In this document: positions 49,941-57,546 of the stretch, one piece after another
Numbering within the stretch: the first letter of the stretch is position 1
Layout: each line of letters begins with the position of its first letter
NCBI GenBank assembly: GCA_963844325.1
Contig: CAWJNV010000002.1
Span: forward strand, 5,084,001-5,148,000
Length of the DNA: 64,000 nucleotides
Source: CADCTQ01 sp963844325
GTDB lineage: Bacteria; Bacteroidota; Bacteroidia; Cytophagales; 172606-1
Direction of reading: 5' to 3'
The notes under the pieces: model-generated
What the model saw: the letters and a program-made list of their open reading frames with translations, nothing else
The model's database searches: none
What the model was told of the DNA's origin: nothing
Translations under genes and position numbers: made by a program

Positions 49941-52900
49941 TCAGAAACTCAGGTTGAGGCCGGCCAGCAGCGTGCGGGGCACCGGGTACGTACCGTAATC
50001 AATGCCGCTGGCCAGGCTGCTCTGGTTGTAGGAGCCGATTTCGGGATCGAGCCCCGAGTAGCGGGTAAACGTGAAGGCGTTCTGGGCACTTGCGTAGATC
50101 CGTACCCGCTGCATGCGCAGGGCCTGCACGGCTTTGGCCGGCAGCGTGTAACCCAGCGTTACGTTCCGCACGCGCAGGTAAGAGCCGTCTTCCACGTAAC
50201 GGTCCGACCGGCGGCGGTTGCGGGCCGGGTCGCCGGCAACGGCCCGGGGCATTGCGTTGCCCGTCCCCTCCCCCACCCAGCGGCCCAGCGTGGTGCGGGC
50301 CTGGTTGGCGTCAAAAGCCATGCCTTCCAGGTTTTCGCGCAACTGGTTGTAGAGGTCGTTGCCCTGCACGCCCTGCACGAATACGCTCAGTTCGAGCCCT
50401 TTGAAGGAAAAGGCATTGGTCAGGCCGTAGAGGAACCGGGGCTGGGGATTGCCGATGAACGTGCGGTCTTCGTCGCCGATGCTGTTGTTGTAGAGGCCGT
50501 CCTTGTCGGGCAGGTCCGCGAATTTGACGTCGCCCGGTTTGGTGCCATCCCGCTGCCGGGGGCTGTTGGTCACCTGCTCCCCGGTCTGGAAAATGCCGTC
50601 GGTGACCCAGCCGTAAAACTGGCCGATGGGCTGCCCTTCTACTGACCGGGTGATGTCACGCCCGATGATGGGCTCGCCGCCGCCCAGGCTCACCAGGCGG
50701 TTCCGGTTGGTGGAAAAGTTCAGGTCGGTGGTCCACCCGAAGGTTCCCGTGAGCACCTGGCCGGAAAGGGCCAGTTCCAGGCCCCGGTTGCTCACCTTGC
50801 CGATGTTGACCGTCGGGGCGTCGAGGCCGCCCGCAATGCGCGAAATCGGCTTTTTGACCAGCATCCCGTCGGTGTTTTTCACGTAGTAGTCGGCCGTAAA
50901 CGTCACGCGGTTCGCCCACAGGCCCAGGTCCAGCCCGACATCGGCCTGCGTGGTAGACTCCCACCGGACGTCCGGGTTGGTGAGGTTGGCGGGCGATACC
51001 CCGGTGACCACCTGGTTGCCGAAGTTGTAGTTGCGGCCGAAGCCCACGTAGGTGGCGTAGGTGTACAGGTCAATTTCCTGGTTGCCGGTCACCCCGTAGC
51101 TGGCCCGCAGTTTGAGGTCGCTCACCGGCCGGACCCGCCGCATGAACGCTTCTTCGGAAAGGCGCCACCCCACGGAAGCCGACGGGAACACGCCAAACCG
51201 GTTGGCGGGCCCGAACCGCGACGAACCATCGGCCCGGACCGTGCCGGTGAACAGGTATTTGCCCGCAAAGGCGTACGTAACCCGGCCCAGGTAAGAGAGC
51301 AAAGACCACTCCCGGGCGCTGCTGCTGGCGGCCTGGTTGGCCGTGCTGGCCCCGTCCAGCTCGGTGACCTGGTTGCTGATGAACTGGTCGCGGCTGCCCG
51401 ACAGGATCTCGAACCGCGAAGCCTGGGCCGTTACCCCGGCCAGCGCCGTAAAATCGTGGTGGCTGCCGAAGTTCCGGTGGAAGGTAAGCGTGTTCTCGTT
51501 CAGCCAGATCAGTTCATTGGACGCAAACTGCTCCCCGTAGGATTTGGTCGTCAGGTCGCCGCGCCGCGACTCGGGGTTGAACCGCCGCTGGTTGGCGAAA
51601 AGCAGGTCGAGGCCGAACGTGGACCGGAACGTAAGCCCTTCGCGCAGTTTGTACTCCCCGTACACGTTGCCCAGCAGGCGGGTCTTGTGGTTGATGTTTT
51701 CGGAAGTCAGCGCTTCGGCCACCGGGTTGGGGGCAATGCCCGAACCGGCCCCGATCGGCCCGGCGAAAGTTCCATCCCAGTTGTACACGGGGATCGTCGG
51801 CAGTTGCGTCAATGCCCAGGCCACCATGCCGCTGTTGTGTTCGGTGGGCACCAGGTTTTCGCGGGTGCGGCTGATGAGCAGGCTGTTGCCGATCTTAAAG
51901 CGCCGGGAGGCCTGGTGGTCGAGGTTGATGCGCAGCGAGTAGCGGTTGAAGTCGGAGCCGATGATGATGCCGTCCTGCCCGAAATACCCGCCCGAGAGGG
52001 CGTACTGGGTTTTGTCGGTGCCCCCGGATACGGAAAGCTGGTAGTTTTGAATGGCCGCCGGCCGGAAAATCTCCGCCTGCCAGTCGGTGCCTGCTCCCAG
52101 CGCCTCCGGGTCGCTGAACTGCGGGAAGGGGGGCAGGCCGGCCGTGGTGCGCATCTCGTTGCTGAGCGTGGCGTACCCGGCCGCGTCCAGCACGTCGAGC
52201 CGGTTGCGTACCTGTTGCACGCCGTAGTAGGTGTCGAAGTGAATGGCCGGACTGCCCGCCTTGCCGCGTTTGGTGGTGATGAGCACCACGCCGTTGGCGC
52301 CCCGGGCCCCGTAAATGGCCGTCGCTGAGGCATCCTTGAGCACTTCAATGGATTCGATGTCGCTCGGGTTGATGGTGTTGAGGGCATTGCTGCGCTGGCC
52401 GTTGCCATTGGCCGCCCGGGAGCTGTTCTCGTTGTTGTTGAAAACCGGGATGCCGTCGATCACGTACAGCGGCTCGTTGTTGCCGGTGGTCCCGATGCCG
52501 CGGATGCGGACGGAAACCCCGCCGCCCGGCGCGCCGGAGTTCTGGGTGACGTGTACCCCGGCGGCCCGGCCCTGCAAAGCCTGGTCGAGCCCGGTAACGG
52601 GTACGGCCCTGATCTGCCCGGCCGTCACCGAAGCAATGGCGCCGGTCAGGTCCCGGCGCTGCTGCGTACCGTACCCGACCACCACCACTTCGTCCAGCGC
52701 TTTTACGTCCTGCACCAGCTTCACGTCGAGGGTGGTCTGCCCGTTGAGGGGTACTTCCTGCGTCAGAAAGCCGATGGAGCTGAACACCAGTACGGCGTTG
52801 CCGTCGGGTACGGCCAGGTTGTACCGGCCGTCGGCCTTGGTGGTGGTGCCCGTGGCGGAGCCTTTCAGCAGCACGTTCACGCCGGGCAGCCCTTCGCCCT

Positions 52901-53417
52901 TGTCAGCCGAGACCACCTGGCCGCTGATCTGCATTTGCCCGTCGGCAGCCGTAGCGGCGCTTTCGGCTCCCCCGCTGTTGTCGTCGGGGGCCGGGGCCCC
53001 CTGGCCCCAACCCGGCCGGCCGATGGAGGCTTCGGGGCGGATCTGCCCCGCCTTGGTGCGCGCTTTGGGGGAATAGATCAGGTACGACCGGTCGCTGTAC
53101 CGCTCAAACGTTAAATCCAGGGGCAGCAGCAGGGTGTTGAGCAAGTCTTCCAGGTTTTTGCCCCGCAGGTCTTCGCCCCGGACCAGGACCGTCTTGTTTT
53201 TCAGCGCCTTCCGGTTGTAGTCGAAGATGACGCCAAACTTCTTTTCCAGGTCCCGGAGCACGTCCAGCAGCGGGTAGGCAGTGCCTTGTTGCCGGGGCGC
53301 CGACCCGACGTTGCGGGCAAACGTGCCCGGGTACTCCTGCGCCGGCGCGGCAACGTGGAGGTGCAGCAGGAGCAGTCCGAAGGGAATTTTTCCGATCAGG
53401 CGTAGTTTTTTGTGCAT
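49941..53417 (-). CDS. susC: SusC/RagA TonB-dependent receptor with N-terminal STN signalling domain
   Basis: 1158 residues. Signal peptide, an STN domain (about 45-115; VLRDLEKKFGVIFDYNRKAL), a carboxypeptidase-like regulatory sandwich (GQVVSADKGEGLPGVNVLLK), a plug with the SusC motif DEVVVVGYGTQQRRDLTGAI and a long barrel ending RTLLAGLNLSF. It imports oligosaccharides bound by SusD using TonB energy. The STN domain is used to contact a FecR-type anti-sigma factor, and such a gene (53534) lies immediately upstream, so ligand import can signal to the ECF sigma factor at 54721. Gene name used as a family label. Confidence 0.95.
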   Translation of the reverse strand: MHKKLRLIGKIPFGLLLLHLHVAAPAQEYPGTFARNVGSAPRQQGTAYPLLDVLRDLEKKFGVIFDYNRKALKNKTVLVRGEDLRGKNLEDLLNTLLLPLDLTFERYSDRSYLIYSPKARTKAGQIRPEASIGRPGWGQGAPAPDDNSGGAESAATAADGQMQISGQVVSADKGEGLPGVNVLLKGSATGTTTKADGRYNLAVPDGNAVLVFSSIGFLTQEVPLNGQTTLDVKLVQDVKALDEVVVVGYGTQQRRDLTGAIASVTAGQIRAVPVTGLDQALQGRAAGVHVTQNSGAPGGGVSVRIRGIGTTGNNEPLYVIDGIPVFNNNENSSRAANGNGQRSNALNTINPSDIESIEVLKDASATAIYGARGANGVVLITTKRGKAGSPAIHFDTYYGVQQVRNRLDVLDAAGYATLSNEMRTTAGLPPFPQFSDPEALGAGTDWQAEIFRPAAIQNYQLSVSGGTDKTQYALSGGYFGQDGIIIGSDFNRYSLRINLDHQASRRFKIGNSLLISRTRENLVPTEHNSGMVAWALTQLPTIPVYNWDGTFAGPIGAGSGIAPNPVAEALTSENINHKTRLLGNVYGEYKLREGLTFRSTFGLDLLFANQRRFNPESRRGDLTTKSYGEQFASNELIWLNENTLTFHRNFGSHHDFTALAGVTAQASRFEILSGSRDQFISNQVTELDGASTANQAASSSAREWSLLSYLGRVTYAFAGKYLFTGTVRADGSSRFGPANRFGVFPSASVGWRLSEEAFMRRVRPVSDLKLRASYGVTGNQEIDLYTYATYVGFGRNYNFGNQVVTGVSPANLTNPDVRWESTTQADVGLDLGLWANRVTFTADYYVKNTDGMLVKKPISRIAGGLDAPTVNIGKVSNRGLELALSGQVLTGTFGWTTDLNFSTNRNRLVSLGGGEPIIGRDITRSVEGQPIGQFYGWVTDGIFQTGEQVTNSPRQRDGTKPGDVKFADLPDKDGLYNNSIGDEDRTFIGNPQPRFLYGLTNAFSFKGLELSVFVQGVQGNDLYNQLRENLEGMAFDANQARTTLGRWVGEGTGNAMPRAVAGDPARNRRRSDRYVEDGSYLRVRNVTLGYTLPAKAVQALRMQRVRIYASAQNAFTFTRYSGLDPEIGSYNQSSLASGIDYGTYPVPRTLLAGLNLSF

Positions 53418-53533
53418 AAGGAGCTGAATCAGGAATAAAACGGGATGGGTTTGGCTGCCTGCGTTTCCCGGAGCGGGAGCCGGCCGCCGGGAAACCAGGT
53501 ATTTCTTTGGGTACGATGGATGATTGGTTTCGC

Positions 53534-54517
53534 TTATTTGAGAATGTATACGCCGTCTTCCCGACTTACTTCCACGGAGTACAACTTCTCCAGCTTGGTA
53601 AAGAACAGGGCGACGGAATCGGCGGGCACGGAGCCGTTGAAGAGTTCGTTTTTGATGTCCTGGTTTTGGAATTCCACGCGAATGCCGTGGCTGTCACCGA
53701 GTTGTTCGACTACCGACTGGATGGTTGCATCCCGGAAGATGAGCAGGTTGTCTTTCCAGGCCGTCGCGACCTGCGGGTTGACGCGCCGGGTGGTCAGGCG
53801 GGGGCTGCGGGCCGAACGACGCACCATTTCCCCCGGCTGCATCGTGTAGACCTGCGCCTGGTCCGACACCTTTACTTTGCCTTCCTGCAGGACCACTTCG
53901 GTGACGCCCCGGCGGTGCTGCACGTTGAACTTGGTACCCAGCACCTCTACCTGCAACTGGTCGGCCATGTGGACGGTGAACCGCTGGTGCGTGGCCGTGT
54001 GCTGCACCGAAAAGTACGCCTCGCCTTCCAGCCATACTTCCCGCGGCTGCCCCTCGGCCCACCCGGGGGCGTACGCGAGGGACGAGTTGCCGTTCAGCAC
54101 CACGGTTGACCGGTCGGGCAACGTGATCTCTTTGCGAACGCCGTAGGCCGTCTGCTCCCGGTGCAGGGTGTCGCGGGTAGCCAGCCGGACCAGGAGCGTA
54201 CCCACGGCAATCAGCAGGGCAACTGCGGCGGCGACCCGCCAGTACACCCGCCGTACGGGTTTGAAGGGAACGGTTTTGCCCGCGTCCGGTCTTTCCGGGG
54301 TAGGTTTTTCCTGCTTTTCCCGCCGCCCGATGCGCTGCCAGATGTCCTGGTACATGCCCGTTTTCAAGGCTTGCCGCTCCCCTTCGGGCAACGACGCCAG
54401 GTAACTTTCGTCCTGCAACGCCTGCTGCCACCAGGCTTCCAGCCGGGTAATTTCATCCGGGGTGGCCTGGCCGGTTTTCCACTTGCGGATCAGCTCCGCC
54501 AGCGACTGTTTGTCCAT
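53534..54517 (-). CDS. FecR family anti-sigma factor
   Basis: 327 residues. A cytoplasmic N-terminal part (ELIRKWKTGQATPDEITRLE; WWQQAL) binds the sigma factor. One transmembrane helix (RVAAAVALLIAVGTLLV, about 93-110) is followed by the periplasmic FecR domain (RKEITLPDRSTVVLNGNSSL, EVWLEGEAYFSV, FTVHMADQLQVEVLGTKFNV) and a C-terminal STN-like DUF4974 domain (NLLIFRDATIQSVVEQLGDS). It lies 116 bp upstream of the SusC gene, same strand, and is divergent from its likely partner sigma factor. Confidence 0.94.
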   Translation of the reverse strand: MDKQSLAELIRKWKTGQATPDEITRLEAWWQQALQDESYLASLPEGERQALKTGMYQDIWQRIGRREKQEKPTPERPDAGKTVPFKPVRRVYWRVAAAVALLIAVGTLLVRLATRDTLHREQTAYGVRKEITLPDRSTVVLNGNSSLAYAPGWAEGQPREVWLEGEAYFSVQHTATHQRFTVHMADQLQVEVLGTKFNVQHRRGVTEVVLQEGKVKVSDQAQVYTMQPGEMVRRSARSPRLTTRRVNPQVATAWKDNLLIFRDATIQSVVEQLGDSHGIRVEFQNQDIKNELFNGSVPADSVALFFTKLEKLYSVEVSREDGVYILK

Positions 54518-54635
54518 ACTGATCTGTGGCTTTTCATTAAGTAAGTAGGATGAAAAGGCTTTTACCCTAAACCGGATTTTAAATTTTTTTAATATATTTT
54601 TTCACTATTTTCGTAAACCACAGTTGTCGGCAGAA

Positions 54636-54643
54636 TATATTTG
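54636..54643 (+). promoter_or_regulatory. Putative -7 box TATATTTG for the ECF sigma gene
   Basis: An exact TAnnTTTG box in the AT-rich 200-bp gap between the divergent FecR and sigma genes. The -33 element is not clear. It would give a leader of roughly 70 nt. Confidence 0.45.
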
Positions 54644-54720
54644 CTTACCGTTCGGGTAGACCACCGTTAAAGCCGGCCGGCAGGGCCGTAAAAGTACTTC
54701 TCACTTCTGTCTGTGATCTG

Positions 54721-55305
54721 ATGAACAAACACGTCCATCCGGAAGAGCGGCAATGGCTCACGGCCCTTCGGGAAAACAGTGAGCAAGGCTTTGCAAACAT
54801 CTACAACCACTACTGGACCAAATTATTCTCGGTTGCCTATAATTACACCCGTTCGCGGGAAGCCGCGCAGGAGATCGTCCAGGAAGTATTCGTCAGCCTT
54901 TGGCTCCAGCGCGGGAGCCTCTCGGTGCATACCTCCCTCTACGGTTACCTGCTCGGTGCCGTCCGGAACCGGATCTACGATCACATTGACAAACAAACCG
55001 TCCGGGCGCATTACCAGCTCCAGGTTACGCGCAGTGCCCTCCCGCTGGTCAACAGCACGGAAGAACAAATCAGCTTCCAGGAACTGGAAGAACTACTGGC
55101 CAAACAGGTCAGTACCTTGCCCGACACGACGCAGCGCATTTTCATCTTAAGCCGGTTTGATGGTTTTTCCAATTCCGAGATCGCCCAGCAAATGCAGCTA
55201 TCCGTGAAAGCAGTGGAATATCACCTCACCAAAGCCCTCAAACACCTGCGGTACCGGCTTACGGAGTTGCTGCTGCTGTTGCTGGTGGGAGGCTCCGGGT
55301 ACTAA
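54721..55305 (+). CDS. ECF RNA polymerase sigma-70 factor (FecI-like)
   Basis: 194 residues. Region 2 has FANIYNHYWTKLFSVAYNYT and AAQEIVQEVFVSLWLQR; region 4 has LPDTTQRIFILSRFDGFSNS and EIAQQMQLSVKAVEYHLTKALKHLR, a standard ECF helix-turn-helix. The C-terminus is Leu-rich (LLLLLLVGGSGY). With the divergent FecR and the STN-bearing SusC it forms a cell-surface signalling circuit expected to activate the glycan locus when substrate is bound. Usually sigma and FecR genes are co-directional; here they are divergent. Confidence 0.94.
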   Translation: MNKHVHPEERQWLTALRENSEQGFANIYNHYWTKLFSVAYNYTRSREAAQEIVQEVFVSLWLQRGSLSVHTSLYGYLLGAVRNRIYDHIDKQTVRAHYQLQVTRSALPLVNSTEEQISFQELEELLAKQVSTLPDTTQRIFILSRFDGFSNSEIAQQMQLSVKAVEYHLTKALKHLRYRLTELLLLLLVGGSGY

Positions 55306-55328
55306 GCGGCCGGGGAATAAGGCCGGGA

Positions 55329-56564
55329 CTACAGCTTTTCGGCTTTTTTCCAGATCGCCTCGTCGTACCGGATGCCCAGCCCCGGCCCCGGCGGAACGGT
55401 CAGCCGGCCGTTGGCTACGCGTACGTGCGGCGTGTACCAGGCCGGTTGCCGGCCCGGCCGGGCCGGGTACTCCTGGAAGCCTTCCAGGTTGGCAATGACC
55501 GTAGCCAGGTGCAGAAAGGGGGCTTCCAGCGGGTCGGCTTTGGGGGAGTGCGGCGCAATGCCCATCCCGGCTTTGGCCGCCAGTTGCGCCACCCGGTACG
55601 CCCGCGTGATGCCGCCGTTGTAGTACAGGTCGGGCTGCACCAGGTCGTACACCCGCGTCCGGATGATGTCCCGGAACCGGAAAATGCTCGAATCCTGCTC
55701 ACCGCCCGCCACCTTCACCGTGCGCAAAGCCGCCGTCACCTGCCGGTTGGCTTCGTAGTCTTCCCACGGACAGGGTTCCTCGAAGATTGCCACGCCGTGC
55801 GCCTCCAGGAATTTGCCGGCGGCAATGCCTTCCGCCACGGTGTAAGAACTGTTGGCGTCGGCGTAAATAGTAACCCCGTCGCCCAGCACGTTGCGCAGTT
55901 GCGGCAGCAGTTTCCGGGTGCGGGCTTCGTCTTCCGGCGTGTTGCGCATCCGGCCGCCCACCTTGATCTTGATGGCCTTGGCCCCCGTGGCGGCCAGTTG
56001 CCCGGCCAGTTCGCGGGCCTCCTGTTCGGGGCTGGTTTCGCGGGTAAGGCTCGACAGGTACACGGGCACCTCCGGGCGGACCTGCTTGCCGAGCAGGGCG
56101 TGCACCGGCTGGCCGGCCGTTTTGCCCAGCAAGTCCCAGATGGCGATTTCCACGTGGCCCACGCAGTTCCAGAAAGGCATGCCGGCGTATTTGTAGTGGC
56201 TTTCCACCCGGTACACCTCGTCCACCAGGAACTCGATGTCGCGGGCATCCTTGCCCGTAAAGAAAGGTACCATCATCCCGGTCAGCATCGAATGCAGGTT
56301 TCCCATGCGCTGGTTGCACAGCGTGATGCCCGTAATGCCCTCTTTGGAAGTGACCCGCACGAACAGTTCTCCCTCCGCCCGCACCAGGTCCACGGCGGCA
56401 ATGACCACCGGGGAGGTGATTGCGCGGTGCAGGTCAAAGGAACCGGGTTCGTCTCCCCGCCCGAACGGTGCCCGGGGAGCCGGGTGCGCCCACCCCCGGG
56501 GCGTGAGTGCCAGCAGGCCGGCCTGCCCCATCGCGTGCAGAAAATTGCGTCGGTTGGTGTTCAT
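55329..56564 (-). CDS. Enolase superfamily enzyme (mandelate racemase/muconate lactonizing type) with Tat signal
   Basis: 411 residues. The N-terminus NRRNFLHAMGQAGLLAL is a twin-arginine signal, implying export of a folded enzyme. Active-site elements are in the family order: KIKVGG (Lys acid/base, about 196), metal ligands in ADANSSY (about 235), IFEEPCP (about 263) and GGEQD (about 289), and a His in APHSPK (about 334). This Lys plus His arrangement fits the mandelate racemase/sugar-acid dehydratase subgroup, which abstracts a proton alpha to a carboxylate with Mg2+. The start was taken at the Tat-signal Met, 53 codons inside the open frame. It converges with the sigma factor gene (23 bp apart) and might process a sugar acid from the neighbouring glycan locus; that link is inference. 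Confidence 0.88.
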   Translation of the reverse strand: MNTNRRNFLHAMGQAGLLALTPRGWAHPAPRAPFGRGDEPGSFDLHRAITSPVVIAAVDLVRAEGELFVRVTSKEGITGITLCNQRMGNLHSMLTGMMVPFFTGKDARDIEFLVDEVYRVESHYKYAGMPFWNCVGHVEIAIWDLLGKTAGQPVHALLGKQVRPEVPVYLSSLTRETSPEQEARELAGQLAATGAKAIKIKVGGRMRNTPEDEARTRKLLPQLRNVLGDGVTIYADANSSYTVAEGIAAGKFLEAHGVAIFEEPCPWEDYEANRQVTAALRTVKVAGGEQDSSIFRFRDIIRTRVYDLVQPDLYYNGGITRAYRVAQLAAKAGMGIAPHSPKADPLEAPFLHLATVIANLEGFQEYPARPGRQPAWYTPHVRVANGRLTVPPGPGLGIRYDEAIWKKAEKL

Positions 56565-56740
56565 GGGTGATAATGTACGGAATGATCCATCAGCGTACAA
56601 AAGCCGACCGCCAGGTACCAGGGAACGCAACGCCCGGACGAGGCGGATCGCCGGACCCTGTAAAATAATTTTATGATCTGAAAAACGAAAGCGGGTGCAT
56701 TTGCTTCCGATTTTTACAATCATATAAATTATTTATGCTT

Positions 56741-56748
56741 TATCTTTG
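56741..56748 (+). promoter_or_regulatory. Putative -7 box TATCTTTG
   Basis: An exact TAnnTTTG box in the AT-rich gap upstream of the lipoprotein gene at 56933, leaving a leader of about 180 nt. No clear -33 TTG at the expected distance. Confidence 0.35.
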
Positions 56749-56932
56749 CTTACGTAATAAATGATAAATAAAACCAGCAACCATAAAGTATTTTTTTAAC
56801 GGGATTCATTTCTTCCAGGAAGAAATGCGTCTGCGCCCCGGCCGGGCGTCGTACTGCCCCCCCTCTGCACCATTCCGTTTGCCCCAAACAGCAATTCTAC
56901 CTTAATACCTTACCCCATTTAATTTTTAATCC

Positions 56933-57460
56933 ATGAAAAACTTTTCTGCCTCCCTGCGTTCCCTTTTCGTCGTAGCAACCGTTGCATTCACCTTTACGGC
57001 TTGCAACAAAAATGAAATAATTCCTACCAATACTGAGCAGGAGCAATCCATCGCCGCGGAAGAAAACTGCACGGTTTCTTTTTTCGCAACGGGCGGCACC
57101 TCGCTGGGGTATACCCCCAAACTCCAGCCCGTATCTTCGGGCGAAGCCAAATACAACGGCGGTTCTGACTGCGACTACTTCGTCGGTTTCGCCGCCAACA
57201 ATTACGACCGGATTGTAGTAGCTGACCTGGACGATGCGCCGGCGGCCGCGCAGATTCGCAGCTTGATCACCGACCCCAGAACGTTCACGGGTGGTGGCTT
57301 CGGCAACAGCCTGGGACTGGGAGGCCGTTCGGCCGACACCCGCGAGTACGTAATCCTGGGCGCGTTCCGTTCCAATAACTACCTGAGCGGTTTTGCCTCT
57401 GCCCGCGGTACGACCGTTCGCGCCCTGCTGGCCAAGCACCTGCGCATGGGCTTGCTGTAG
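56933..57460 (+). CDS. Putative lipoprotein, 175 aa
   Basis: Signal MKNFSASLRSLFVVATVAFT with lipobox FTAC, then an acidic linker (EQEQSIAAEENC). The mature part has Gly/Asn-rich turns (ATGGTSLGYTP; GGGFGNSLGLGGRS) and two further Cys. No named family recognised. Probably anchored at the outer or inner membrane. It is followed on the same strand by the T9SS subtilase (86 bp), but no functional link is visible. Confidence 0.75.
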   Translation: MKNFSASLRSLFVVATVAFTFTACNKNEIIPTNTEQEQSIAAEENCTVSFFATGGTSLGYTPKLQPVSSGEAKYNGGSDCDYFVGFAANNYDRIVVADLDDAPAAAQIRSLITDPRTFTGGGFGNSLGLGGRSADTREYVILGAFRSNNYLSGFASARGTTVRALLAKHLRMGLL

Positions 57461-57546
57461 CCTGTCATAATCCGTAATCCACCCTTGCACGGGTATCTGG
57501 CCGGCCGGCCAGGTACCCGTGTTCGCCTGTTTACCACTTTGCTCCT

